Numbered from the stretch's first letter, positions 1 through 5,517 are shown. The stretch: 5,922 nucleotides of DNA from CAYMJV01 sp964390545 (GCA_964390545.1 CAYMJV010000112.1:1-5922); one strand, 5' to 3'. Notes: a model not told the origin generated them from the letters alone. Numbers and translations: made by a program.

Positions 1-246
1 ACACAGCCAACGGAAATACTCTATCTCGGAAGGACTCATCCTGGAAACTATATTAGAATAGCCAGTCGTGTAGGTAGTCGTACACAAATTGTTGCTGAGG
101 CTACATACCCAGAAAATTCAAAGCTTATAGACTTTCAGGATGCGAAAATTGAAGTAATAGAGGCGAGTGACAATTCAATAGAATTCAGACTTATCAGTAT
201 TTCGACCATTGATTGTAACAGGGTGAACGGGCAGGATGTAAAATGA
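1..246 (+). CDS. C-terminal part of an unrecognised protein (5' end outside the window)
   Basis: Frame 1 is open from the first base to a TGA at 244-246, giving 81 residues without a start codon in view. The visible part begins TQPTEILYLGRTHPGNYIRI and ends in NGQDVK. It has no membrane segment and no signal sequence. The alternation of polar and hydrophobic residues (for example AKIEVIEASDNSIEFRLISI) suggests a beta-rich domain. I do not recognise a family. It could be the tail of a secreted or structural protein, or a decayed gene whose last open stretch happens to survive. The stop is followed by about 100 nt and then the hairpins at 350-405, which would serve as its terminator region. Confidence 0.5.
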   Translation, partial: TQPTEILYLGRTHPGNYIRIASRVGSRTQIVAEATYPENSKLIDFQDAKIEVIEASDNSIEFRLISISTIDCNRVNGQDVK

Positions 247-330
247 GGTGTCCTGATCAGCTTTTGAGTTGACGGACAGTGTCAAGATAACCCTTCCTAC
301 TTATCTGCGATGTAAACTAACCTTCAACCT

Positions 331-359
331 TGATGATTACGGAAAGAAAGCAAGCATGA
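331..359 (+). repeat. Degenerate repeat copy A (partner at 1303-1331)
   Basis: The sequence starting TGATGATT here and the one starting TGATGATT at 1303 agree at about 22 of 29 positions by hand alignment, including a shared GAAAG/GAAAG block and AAG further on. Copy A overlaps the first terminator-like hairpin. Two copies of this quality, both purine-rich, may be chance or may be remnants of a dispersed element. Confidence 0.2.
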
Positions 360-370
360 AGAGAGCTTGC
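350..370 (-). terminator. Hairpin with T-rich tail, probable terminator of the minus-strand gene at 482-916
   Basis: GCAAGC (350-355) pairs with GCTTGC (365-370) around a 9-nt loop. Read on the minus strand, the stem is followed by TTTCTTTCC, a weak U-rich tail. It lies about 110 nt beyond the stop codon of the minus-strand gene. The stem is short, so this is a candidate only. Confidence 0.4.
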
Positions 371-376
371 GATAAG

Positions 377-405
377 AAAGGCAGAGCTGAAATGACCCTG
401 CCTTT
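377..405. terminator. 8-bp hairpin between convergent genes, possible bidirectional terminator
   Basis: AAAGGCAG (377-384) is the exact reverse complement of CTGCCTTT (398-405), with a 13-nt loop. Both outward sides end in short T runs (TTT on the plus strand, TTTCTT on the minus strand). It lies between the gene ending at 246 (+) and the gene ending at 482 (-), where a two-way terminator is expected. The tail is weaker than in a textbook intrinsic terminator. Confidence 0.5.
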
Positions 406-481
406 AAAAGTTGTTTTAATAGGATAAAGACTGAAGTTTTGGGGAACGGTTTATCCTACTTCTTAAAGGAGAGGAAATATC

Positions 482-916
482 TTATTTTCTGGTAAGCGTC
501 AATCTACGTTCCCCACCATCGTCAATTATTATCTTATTCCCATCATCGCTGATTTGGCCCTTGGCCTCTGCCACTACCATGCCCGAAGCCGAGAATATCG
601 TAACTTTCTTAATACCACCTTTATCGAGCTCACCTTGTAATGATTGGCTACCTTTAAAATTCCATGGATCATCTATCATTCTAATAGCTACAAAAGAACT
701 ACCCGTTTGTGTTATCTTCTCGATTTGCGGATAGCTACCAGCAAAGGCGTTTTTCCCATAGTTCTCTACAAAAGCATCCCATTCCCCATTTAAGTCCCAA
801 ACCACCTCACCGCTGGGGAGTGTGATGGTCTTCTTTGAACCTTGACCATGAAGTGTAGATATAAAAATTATTAAGCCAATGAAGCATATCAGCACCAAGA
901 AGGTTTTCTTTACCAT
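482..916 (-). CDS. Small secreted protein of unknown function, 144 aa
   Basis: The ATG at 916-914 is preceded on the minus strand by a strong purine-rich Shine-Dalgarno stretch (GGAAGGGGG, about 6 nt upstream), which supports this start. Residues 1-3 are MVK, followed by a hydrophobic core (about 5-22) and a likely cleavage region near HGQG (23-26). The protein is therefore probably exported. No lipobox is evident after the core; the single Cys at 11 lies inside it. The mature part of about 118 residues has short beta-like stretches (EVVWDLNGEWDAF at 37-49, SSFVAIRM, KKVTIFSASGMVVAEAKGQI, NKIIIDDGGERRLTLTR). The LNGEW start followed by successive strands resembles lipocalin-like small beta-barrel proteins, but I cannot assign a family. 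It stands alone, with hairpins after its stop and another hairpin about 60 nt upstream. Real coding is likely from the signal peptide and the ribosome site. The function is unknown. Confidence 0.75.
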   Translation of the reverse strand: MVKKTFLVLICFIGLIIFISTLHGQGSKKTITLPSGEVVWDLNGEWDAFVENYGKNAFAGSYPQIEKITQTGSSFVAIRMIDDPWNFKGSQSLQGELDKGGIKKVTIFSASGMVVAEAKGQISDDGNKIIIDDGGERRLTLTRK

Positions 917-975
917 ACTTCACCCCCTTCCTTCACGGTAAAATCTGTTTGGATTTATCGAAGACTAATAGACAA

Positions 976-1012
976 AAGCCTCCAAAAGGGCATCATGCCC
1001 TCCTGGAGGCTT
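976..1012 (-). terminator. Strong two-part hairpin upstream of the minus-strand gene, terminator or leader attenuator
   Basis: AAGCCTCC (976-983) pairs perfectly with GGAGGCTT (1005-1012). Inside it GGGCAT (988-993) pairs with ATGCCC (995-1000) around one base. A symmetric 4x4 internal loop (AAAA against TCCT) separates the two stems. On the minus strand the structure runs into TTTTGTC, a short U tract, so it reads best as a minus-strand terminator. It lies 60 nt upstream of the ATG at 916, so it could end incoming minus-strand transcripts or act as an attenuator in the gene's leader. The plus-strand tail lacks a T run. Confidence 0.5.
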
Positions 1013-1223
1013 CATATTGGCATCTTCTGGATTCTTCCCTCGATAACTCATTCCAAAAGGTTAGGCGTTAGGTTGTAAGGTTAACTGATCCCAAAGTGGG
1101 TTATTTTTCGTGAAACAAATATCATCAAACGTTGAATAAGTCAATCAATAAAAAGCCTTGTGAACATTATCTTTTTGAGGATTATCACTGGAAATCTGGT
1201 ATTCCGATATGGAATCTCGACTT

Positions 1224-1246
1224 GATGACTTCGGGAAGGAGTTTTC
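1224..1246 (+). repeat. Short degenerate repeat, partner at 5814-5836
   Basis: The stretch beginning GATGACTTCGGGAAGGA resembles GAGGACTTCAGGAAGAA at 5814, with 14 of these first 17 bases identical. Both follow a TTGA-type context. This is short and could be chance. If real, the copies flank the TRAP operon and the cassette in direct orientation. Confidence 0.2.
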
Positions 1247-1302
1247 AGGAAAGGGGTTGCGGACTCCACCTACAAAGAATGGAGGTAAGTCATTACTAAG
1301 GC

Positions 1303-1331
1303 CTGATGATTTCCGAATGAAAGTAAGTATA
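1303..1331 (+). repeat. Degenerate repeat copy B (partner at 331-359)
   Basis: The sequence starts TGATGATTTCCGAATGAAAG and matches copy A at about 22 of 29 positions by hand alignment. It lies in the gene-free stretch between the minus-strand gene and the TRAP promoter. Origin unknown. Confidence 0.2.
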
Positions 1332-1387
1332 GCGGAGAAAATATTGCTTCATTCATAGGACAATGGATATTCAGGATGTTTCAGGGC

Positions 1388-1415
1388 TTGACATATTTTT
1401 TTGATTAAATATAAT
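1388..1415 (+). promoter_or_regulatory. Consensus sigma70 promoter of the TRAP transporter operon
   Basis: TTGACA (1388-1393) and TATAAT (1410-1415) are both perfect matches to the -35 and -10 consensus, with a 16-nt AT-rich spacer. Transcription would start near 1421-1423 and leave a leader of about 120 nt before the dctP start at 1542. It points the right way and sits directly upstream of the operon. The perfect boxes predict strong expression unless a repressor acts nearby. Confidence 0.8.
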
Positions 1416-1424
1416 GGGACGCAC

Positions 1425-1449
1425 CTTTTCGCAATACGGCACGAAAAAG
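1425..1449 (+). promoter_or_regulatory. Inverted repeat at the start of the TRAP leader, possible operator or 5' hairpin
   Basis: CTTTTCG (1425-1431) is opposed by CGAAAAAG (1442-1449), with one extra A and a 10-nt loop. The position, just downstream of the predicted transcription start, suits a repressor site or a 5'-end stabilising hairpin. I cannot assign a regulator family to it. Confidence 0.3.
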
Positions 1450-1541
1450 CCAGGATGGCAGTAACAAGCTAAGGGATCATTCAAACGATCGAAGGAGAAG
1501 TAAAATCGGGGCAAGAGACCCCTGAAACGGGAGGAGACAAA

Positions 1542-2522
1542 ATGAAAAAAGGAGCCTTTGGAATCATTATGATCTTTGTTTTTTTGACCTTCACGGTGCC
1601 GGCTTTTGCTGCAATGACCCTTAAGTTCGCCACCATCCATGAGCCGACTCACCCAGTGGGCTACACAGCCGAATTCTTCGCCAGCCGGGTGAATCAGCTG
1701 ACTAACGGAGAGATCACCGTCCAGGTGTACCACTCCCGGCAGCTCGGTGACGCACGGGACAACGTGGAGAACATCCGGAACGGGACCATCGCGTTCACCA
1801 CATTGTCTATGTCGAACCTGACCCAGGTCCTTCCCGTGCTGGACGTCTTGTCGCTGCCTTTCATTTTCAAGAGCGATGACCATTTCTGGTATGTGCTGAA
1901 CCACCCCAAATCCATGGAGTTCATGAAGCAGCTCGAGCCGAAAGGGATGAAGTTTATCACCTGGATCACCTCAGGGGCCCGCAACTTCTTCAGCCAGAAG
2001 CCGATCCGCAGCGTGGCGGACCTGAAGGGGCTGAAGATCCGCGTCATGGCCTCGCCGGTTATGATCAACACCATGAAGGCCTTCGGGGCAAGTGGCGTGC
2101 CGACAGCATGGGGCGAGCTGTATACCGCTTTACAGACAGGCGTGGTGGACGCCGCTGAGAACAATCACCCCTCGCTCATCTCTATGAAATTCTATGAGGT
2201 GACGAAATACTACACCCTTGACGAACACATGCAGATTCCTGACCTGTCTATCGCTTCCACCAAGGTCTTAGATAAGCTCACCAAGGCCCAGAAGCAGGCC
2301 GTTTTGCAGGCGGGATCAGAGGCAACGGCTTACATGCGAGGGGCCTGGAAGGTGGCTGAAGTTGAAGACCTTGCCAAACTGAAAGGACTGATGAAGGAGA
2401 TCATCACCGTGGATAAGAAGCCCTTCCAGGATGCGGTGGCGGGCATCGTGAAGGACGAGTCCAAGCGGCTGGGTGGGGAAGACTTCATCAATTTCATCCT
2501 CCAGACGGGCAAGAACTTCTAA
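1542..2522 (+). CDS. dctP: TRAP transporter periplasmic solute-binding protein, DctP family
   Basis: This is the soluble receptor of the TRAP importer. It binds the substrate in the periplasm and delivers it to the DctQ/DctM membrane pair. The start is supported by GGGAGGAG about 6 nt before the ATG. A Sec signal peptide (MKKG, hydrophobic core 5-19, VPAFAA at 19-24) points to cleavage near residue 23 or 24. The mature N-terminus LKFATIHEPTHPVG matches the family's first strand. The family signature is clear: LKGLKIRV (161-168), whose Arg167 corresponds to the conserved arginine that contacts the substrate carboxylate in SiaP/DctP proteins, then GELYTALQTGVVDAAEN (191-207). The length of 326 aa is typical. 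The substrate is likely a carboxylate, given the arginine. No neighbouring catabolic gene narrows it down. It is the first gene of the operon, and a strong hairpin follows its stop. Confidence 0.95.
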   Translation: MKKGAFGIIMIFVFLTFTVPAFAAMTLKFATIHEPTHPVGYTAEFFASRVNQLTNGEITVQVYHSRQLGDARDNVENIRNGTIAFTTLSMSNLTQVLPVLDVLSLPFIFKSDDHFWYVLNHPKSMEFMKQLEPKGMKFITWITSGARNFFSQKPIRSVADLKGLKIRVMASPVMINTMKAFGASGVPTAWGELYTALQTGVVDAAENNHPSLISMKFYEVTKYYTLDEHMQIPDLSIASTKVLDKLTKAQKQAVLQAGSEATAYMRGAWKVAEVEDLAKLKGLMKEIITVDKKPFQDAVAGIVKDESKRLGGEDFINFILQTGKNF

Positions 2523-2528
2523 TGCGTG

Positions 2529-2573
2529 CGGATGATGTCCGGCATGGGCCTTTGTCTGACTGGACATCATCCG
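2529..2573 (+). promoter_or_regulatory. Perfect 12-bp stem-loop between dctP and dctQ
   Basis: CGGATGATGTCC (2529-2540) is the exact reverse complement of GGACATCATCCG (2562-2573), with a 21-nt loop. No T run follows, so it is not a good full terminator. In receptor-first transport operons, such stems after the binding-protein gene commonly protect the upstream mRNA from 3' decay or cause partial termination, so the receptor is made in excess over the membrane subunits. That role is inferred from position. Confidence 0.75.
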
Positions 2574-2602
2574 TTCAACCCTCCACGAATCAGTAGGACA
2601 AC

Positions 2603-3121
2603 ATGCTTAAGACCTTTGATCGGATCCTGGATTGGATCACGGCGATTGTCAAATACGTGATGCTGGTACAGGCCTCAGCGATCTTCTTCATTATTTGCTT
2701 AGCTGTGTTCACGCGGTACCTCTTGAACTACGTGCCATCTTGGTCCGAAGAGGTTCCTCGGTACCTCCTGGTCTGGATCTCGTACCTGGGGGCTGCTCTG
2801 GCGGTCAAGTACAAGGAACACATCAGCCTCGACTTCTTTTTCAACCTGATGCCGATCCGTGCACGCCAGGTGGGACATATCATCCTTAATGTGCTCATCG
2901 CCATCGTCGGCGTAATCATGTTCGTTTTCGGCATTGGGATGGTCGGACAGTTCGGCAACGACCTGATGGAGTCCATTTGGGTCAAGAACTTCTGGTTCTA
3001 TATTGCCATGCCCATCTCCGGCGGGCTGATGGTCCTGTATATCATCCAGGATACGATGAAGAGGATCCTGGGCCTAGGCGAGAAAGAGGAACCGCCGTCA
3101 TCCGACATGGTTCCGATATAG
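2603..3121 (+). CDS. dctQ: TRAP transporter small permease subunit, DctQ family
   Basis: This is the small integral membrane subunit that pairs with DctM in the inner membrane. The 172-aa length and four hydrophobic segments (about 15-37, 53-69, 90-113 and 130-150) are standard for DctQ. The family hallmark is present: WSEEVPRYLLVWISYLGAAL at 47-66 followed by VKYKEHISLDFF, matching the W-x-EE-x-x-R...LGA...H pattern. The C-terminus (GEKEEPPSSD) is charged and presumably cytoplasmic. The ribosome site is weak (GTAGGA about 6 nt upstream of the ATG), in keeping with lower expression than dctP. It begins 80 nt after dctP, just past the stem-loop at 2529-2573. The next gene starts after an unusually long 102-nt gap, whereas many dctQ/dctM pairs are nearly adjacent or overlap. 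Confidence 0.93.
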   Translation: MLKTFDRILDWITAIVKYVMLVQASAIFFIICLAVFTRYLLNYVPSWSEEVPRYLLVWISYLGAALAVKYKEHISLDFFFNLMPIRARQVGHIILNVLIAIVGVIMFVFGIGMVGQFGNDLMESIWVKNFWFYIAMPISGGLMVLYIIQDTMKRILGLGEKEEPPSSDMVPI

Positions 3122-3126
3122 GGAGG

Positions 3127-3183
3127 CCGCTGCCGTAGGAAGCCAGCGGTAAGGAAGGAGCGTGTCAGTCCCGGTAATCCGGG
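3127..3183 (+). other. Two small hairpins in the dctQ-dctM gap
   Basis: CCGCTG (3127-3132) pairs with CAGCGG (3144-3149) over an 11-nt loop, and CCCGG (3170-3174) pairs with CCGGG (3179-3183) over a TAAT loop. Neither is followed by a T run. The second lies inside the possible 21-codon ORF at 3162-3227. They may tune translation or mRNA stability, or be chance in GC-rich DNA. Confidence 0.35.
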
Positions 3184-3227
3184 GCGGCGATAGCAAATCC
3201 ATTCAGGGGAGAAGGACAATCCTATGA
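3162..3227 (+). CDS. Possible 21-codon ORF translationally coupled to dctM
   Basis: A GTG at 3162 is preceded by the purine run AAGGAAGGAG and opens a frame of 21 codons (VSVPVIRGGDSKSIQG and five more residues). Its TGA (3225-3227) overlaps the dctM ATG (3224-3226) as ATGA, the classic arrangement for translational coupling. The peptide is basic and has no recognisable domain. If translated, it would carry ribosomes across the 102-nt gap to dctM. Against it are the GTG start, the very short length and the fact that dctM has its own good ribosome site. I treat it as a hypothesis. Confidence 0.2.
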   Translation: MSVPVIRGGDSKSIQGRRTIL

Positions 3228-4513
3228 CACTCACGATCATGTTTGTCTGTTTCTGTCTCTTCATGATCATCAATCTGCCGATCTCATTTGGCATCGGGCT
3301 GGGTGCCATGCTCGCCAGCCTCACAATGGATATCGACAAAGCGGCCATCGTGCAGCGCATGATCTCGGGCATCAACTCCTTCCCCCTACTAGCTGTCATC
3401 TTCTTCATCTTTGCCGGAACTTTGTTAGCGAGAGGCGGGGTATCCACCCGGCTGGTGCGGCTGGCCGAGGTGCTGGTGGGTCGCATCCCAGGCGCAGTGG
3501 CGCACATCACTATTGTGGCCTGCATGTTCTTCGGCGGTGTGTCAGGATCCGCGGTGGCGGAGGTCTCGTCCATCGGGGCCATGATGATCCCCGCAATGGA
3601 GAAGGCGGGCTACAAGAGGGAAACGGCCACGTCCATTGCACTGGCCTCAGCGGTCATGGGGCCGGTCATTCCACCCTCCATCCCAATGATCATCTTTGCC
3701 CACACGGCGGGATCGGTATCCATCGCCGCCCTGTTCCTGGCGGGCGCGATTCCGGGAGTGCTCATTGGGTTCAGCTTGATGATCTGGGCGTACTTCCATG
3801 CGAAGCGGCACATCAAGCCGACCCCGATGCCCGTCCTCCCCTTCAAGAAAAAGATGTTCCGGGTGCTGGACGGCATGGCCGGGCTGTTCACGATGATCAT
3901 CATCCTGGGAGGGATCATGGGAGGCTTTTTTACAGCCACCGAGGCGGGCGCTGTGGCGTCCTTGTACGCCTTGATCCTGTGCGTGGGGGTGTACCGCGAG
4001 ACTAAGATCCGCGACTTACCGGGCATCCTCTTTGAGTGCTGCCAGGTCAACGCCGTAGTACTGTTCCTGGTGGCCACCAGCTCGCTCTATACCTGGATCC
4101 TCACCTATGAGAATTTCCCCACGATGCTCTCCCAGACCGTGTTCAGCATCACGGACAATAAGTTCCTCCTCCTGATCGTCATCAACGTCTTCCTCCTCAT
4201 TGTGGGATGTCTGATAGACCTGACACCAGCCATCATCATGCTGACCCCGATTCTGCTTCCCCTGATGCTAAAGATGGGGATGAACATCGTTCACTTCGGT
4301 GCTATCATAGTGATCAACCTATGCATCGGCCTGATCACCCCCCCAGTTGGAACCTCGCTCTTTGTCGGGTGCCGCATTGCGAAGCTGCCGATGACAGCGG
4401 TTGTCCGGCCGCTCCTGCCGCTTATAGCCATTGAGGTTGCGGTCGTGCTCTTCGTGACCTACTGGCCGCCGCTCACGATGTGGCTGCCCCGGGTCTTCGG
4501 GTTCGTCAAGTAG
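3224..4513 (+). CDS. dctM: TRAP transporter large permease subunit, DctM family
   Basis: This is the large membrane subunit of the TRAP importer and forms the elevator-type transport path. It belongs to the ion transporter superfamily and normally uses a Na+ gradient. At 429 aa it is full length, with about a dozen hydrophobic segments. Family signatures are intact: LPISFGIGLGAML near the N-terminus (18-30), FFGGVSGSAVAEVSSIGAMM (102-121), PPSIPMI (150-156), FFTATEAGAVASLYAL (235-250), DLTPAIIMLTPILLP (332-346) and INLCIGLITPPVGTSLFVG (364-382). The two TPP/PPS-type loops are the paired re-entrant hairpins that bind substrate and cation in this superfamily. GGGGAGAAGGA stands about 7 nt before the ATG, and an in-frame TAG at 3191 rules out a much earlier start. 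It is the last operon gene; a terminator-like structure follows directly. Confidence 0.95.
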   Translation: MTLTIMFVCFCLFMIINLPISFGIGLGAMLASLTMDIDKAAIVQRMISGINSFPLLAVIFFIFAGTLLARGGVSTRLVRLAEVLVGRIPGAVAHITIVACMFFGGVSGSAVAEVSSIGAMMIPAMEKAGYKRETATSIALASAVMGPVIPPSIPMIIFAHTAGSVSIAALFLAGAIPGVLIGFSLMIWAYFHAKRHIKPTPMPVLPFKKKMFRVLDGMAGLFTMIIILGGIMGGFFTATEAGAVASLYALILCVGVYRETKIRDLPGILFECCQVNAVVLFLVATSSLYTWILTYENFPTMLSQTVFSITDNKFLLLIVINVFLLIVGCLIDLTPAIIMLTPILLPLMLKMGMNIVHFGAIIVINLCIGLITPPVGTSLFVGCRIAKLPMTAVVRPLLPLIAIEVAVVLFVTYWPPLTMWLPRVFGFVK

Positions 4514-4516
4514 GCA

Positions 4517-4584
4517 GCCCTTCAGCCTTGCGCAGCATTGATTCTCGCGAGGGCTTCACAAGCTTTCTTGAAGGGCGCTGTTTT
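4517..4584 (+). terminator. Probable terminator of the TRAP operon
   Basis: GCCCTTCA (4517-4524), which begins 3 nt after the dctM stop, pairs perfectly with TGAAGGGC (4569-4576). GCTGTTTTC follows, giving a TTTT tract at 4581-4584. The 44-nt interior can form a further imperfect stem (GCCTTGCG at 4525 against CGCGAGGGC near 4547), so the structure may be branched. The short T tract makes its efficiency uncertain. Confidence 0.55.
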
Positions 4585-4699
4585 CAGCCGAACTGATGTG
4601 AAGTCGCCGGCACCACCGAAATGGTCGACAACTAGCACCTACAAGTCAATGGCAGCGACCATATTCAAAGATTGAAGAATACGGGTTGAAAGTGAGGAG
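4585..4699. other. Gene-free spacer between the TRAP terminator and the cassette
   Basis: No open frame or recognisable motif is visible. Base composition is intermediate between the TRAP genes and the AT-rich gene that follows. The sequence next to 4700 would be the chromosomal target flank if the cassette interpretation is correct. Confidence 0.4.
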
Positions 4700-4756
4700 A
4701 ACGAACGAAAGGGTGAGCAGCGCGCGAAGCGCGTCTGCTCCACCCGTTTGTTGGGC
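4700..4756 (-). repeat. attC-like recombination site of an integron cassette
   Basis: Read on the minus strand it starts with GCCCAAC (4756-4750), a perfect R'' box (RYYYAAC). It then forms an imperfect hairpin: GGGTG-AGCAG-CGCGC against GCGCG-CTGCT-CACCC with a TTC loop (4726-4728). Two single unpaired bases lie on the R'' arm only (complements of C4740 and T4734). The one just outside the central stem reads A-CGCGC-TTC-GCGCG, the same arrangement as A-CGCCGC-TTC-GCGGCG in aadA-type attC sites. Four-base spacers (AAAC and TTTC) separate the outer boxes from the stem. The R' side is GTTCGTT rather than GTTRRRY, as expected if what follows is not another cassette. The site begins 14 nt after the stop codon of the minus-strand gene, where attC belongs. 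A simple terminator hairpin is the alternative, but the asymmetric bulges and core boxes argue for attC. Confidence 0.75.
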
Positions 4757-5517
4757 GCAGTAGTATTATATCACCAGACAAATGGTATTAGTCTATATTT
4801 AACTTTTTTCACATATTCTTTATATCCATTTAAATTATTCTTAAGTACTTTTTCTTCATTTATTATTCTTATTAACAATAAGAACGGAGCAAGTATTACT
4901 GGTATTATAAATGCATATAATGAGCCCAGCACTAATGGCATTGGACAAAAGAAAATTAATGCAGATAGATACATTGGATGCCTAACTACTGAATATAATC
5001 CAACGTCAATTACTTTTTGACCTTCTTGAATTTCAACTACTCTTGAAGCATAACTATTTTGTTTCAAAACTATAAAAGCCATAAAGAAACCAGATATCAT
5101 AATCCCTGTAGCAACTATAACAAGCCATACAGGAACAATAGACCAATGATATTTAAAATCTAGTCCTGTAATTATCAAAGTAATAATGAAAATGATTATA
5201 TAAAGAATGTTAAAAATTCTTTGAGCTTTCTCTTTCTCTTTAATTTTAAGCCTTTTTTGTAATAGCTCAGGATCTTTTATAGCCAAGTAAATCAGAGCAA
5301 AGAGCTCTGGCAAGAATAAAGCTCCAATAAATATCCATGCGTTCCAGAATTTTAGGGAACCAGCCGGCAAGAAAAGCACAAAGGAAACGAATAGCAATAT
5401 TAAAATATATCTTATAACGACCTGTTTTATCAATTTGAACATTGATATTTTTATATATTCATTTTCCATCATTTTTTATCATCCTTAATACTTAATCTAA
5501 GACACTATTACGCCCAA
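4706..5517 (-). mobile_element. Putative solitary integron gene cassette carrying a membrane methyltransferase gene
   Basis: The segment runs on the minus strand from TTGGGCG (after G at 5518) through a single gene to the attC-like site, about 812 bp, a usual cassette size. The gene starts 45 nt in and ends 14 nt before attC, the standard compact layout. If the ends are joined as a circle (G4706 to T5517), the attC becomes 57 bp long, with GCCCAAC and GTTGGGC exactly complementary and equal 4-nt spacers. A second possible crossover (G4702) gives 61 bp with unequal spacers. The DNA is much more AT-rich than the TRAP operon. No integrase, attI or second attC is in view, so it appears to be a lone cassette at a secondary site or the end of a decayed array. 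The flanking GTTGGGCG/CGCCCAAC could alternatively be read as short terminal inverted repeats of a non-autonomous element. Confidence 0.6.
4771..5472 (-). CDS. Membrane methyltransferase of the isoprenylcysteine carboxyl methyltransferase (ICMT/PEMT-like) family
   Basis: The 233-aa protein is predicted to sit in the inner membrane and use S-adenosylmethionine. Hydrophobic segments lie at about 19-38, 44-65, 88-104, 113-136, 168-182 and 185-203. The C-terminal half carries the family signature: VVEIQEGQKVIDVGLYSVV (145-163), RHPMYL (164-169, the cofactor-site RHPxY motif), a cytoplasmic EE pair (206-207), GYKEY (216-220) and a YRLIPFVW end, all as in Ste14-like bacterial proteins. The bacterial substrate is unknown; eukaryotic relatives methylate prenylated cysteine, and other relatives methylate phospholipids. 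The start is supported by AAGGA 9 nt upstream. A second ATG follows immediately, so the first residue could be either Met. Strong AT bias (many AAA, ATA and TTA codons) contrasts with the TRAP genes and, with the cassette-like ends, indicates horizontal acquisition. Confidence 0.85.
   Translation of the reverse strand: MMENEYIKISMFKLIKQVVIRYILILLFVSFVLFLPAGSLKFWNAWIFIGALFLPELFALIYLAIKDPELLQKRLKIKEKEKAQRIFNILYIIIFIITLIITGLDFKYHWSIVPVWLVIVATGIMISGFFMAFIVLKQNSYASRVVEIQEGQKVIDVGLYSVVRHPMYLSALIFFCPMPLVLGSLYAFIIPVILAPFLLLIRIINEEKVLKNNLNGYKEYVKKVKYRLIPFVW

Larger units (their letters stand above)
917..1387. other. Long intergenic region without a recognisable gene
   Basis: No open frame here combines a start, a ribosome site and protein-like composition. 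The region holds the leader of the minus-strand gene, the hairpin at 976-1012, a tandem GTTAGGCGTTAGGT (1060-1073), a minor CCCA-aag-TGGG hairpin at 1090-1100 followed by TTATTTTT, and two degenerate repeat copies (1224-1246 and 1303-1331). It is AT-rich compared with the TRAP genes. It may be a graveyard of earlier insertions. Confidence 0.5.

Noticed and set aside
1060..1073. GTTAGGCGTTAGGT resembling an attC R' box (GTTRRRY)
   Set aside because: No matching RYYYAAC box or hairpin lies within the usual attC length to the left. The hairpin at 976-1012 lacks the core boxes and the asymmetric bulges.
1438..1451. GGCACGAAAAAGCC as a sigma54 (-24/-12) promoter before dctP
   Set aside because: GG and GC are 9 nt apart instead of the required 10, the preceding T and the TT before GC are missing, and a perfect sigma70 promoter lies just upstream.
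1371..1904. 177-codon minus-strand open frame over the TRAP promoter and the dctP start
   Set aside because: It overlaps a consensus promoter, the leader and the signal-peptide region of dctP. Its composition (many His, Gly and Arg) is not protein-like.
2998..3582. 194-codon open frame on the minus strand across dctQ and dctM
   Set aside because: It is antisense to two clear membrane-protein genes and rich in Met, Thr, Pro and Arg, as expected from reversed GC-rich codons. It has no domain and is a shadow frame.
4711..4745. GC-rich hairpin read as an ordinary terminator of the methyltransferase gene
   Set aside because: Its minus-strand tail is TTTCG rather than a U tract, and the one-sided extrahelical bases plus flanking GCCCAAC fit attC better. 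Secondary terminator activity is not excluded.
4748..5020. 90-codon plus-strand open frame inside the cassette
   Set aside because: It runs antisense to the conserved C-terminal motif of the methyltransferase and begins in the attC core. A cassette gene in this orientation would also be wrong relative to attC.
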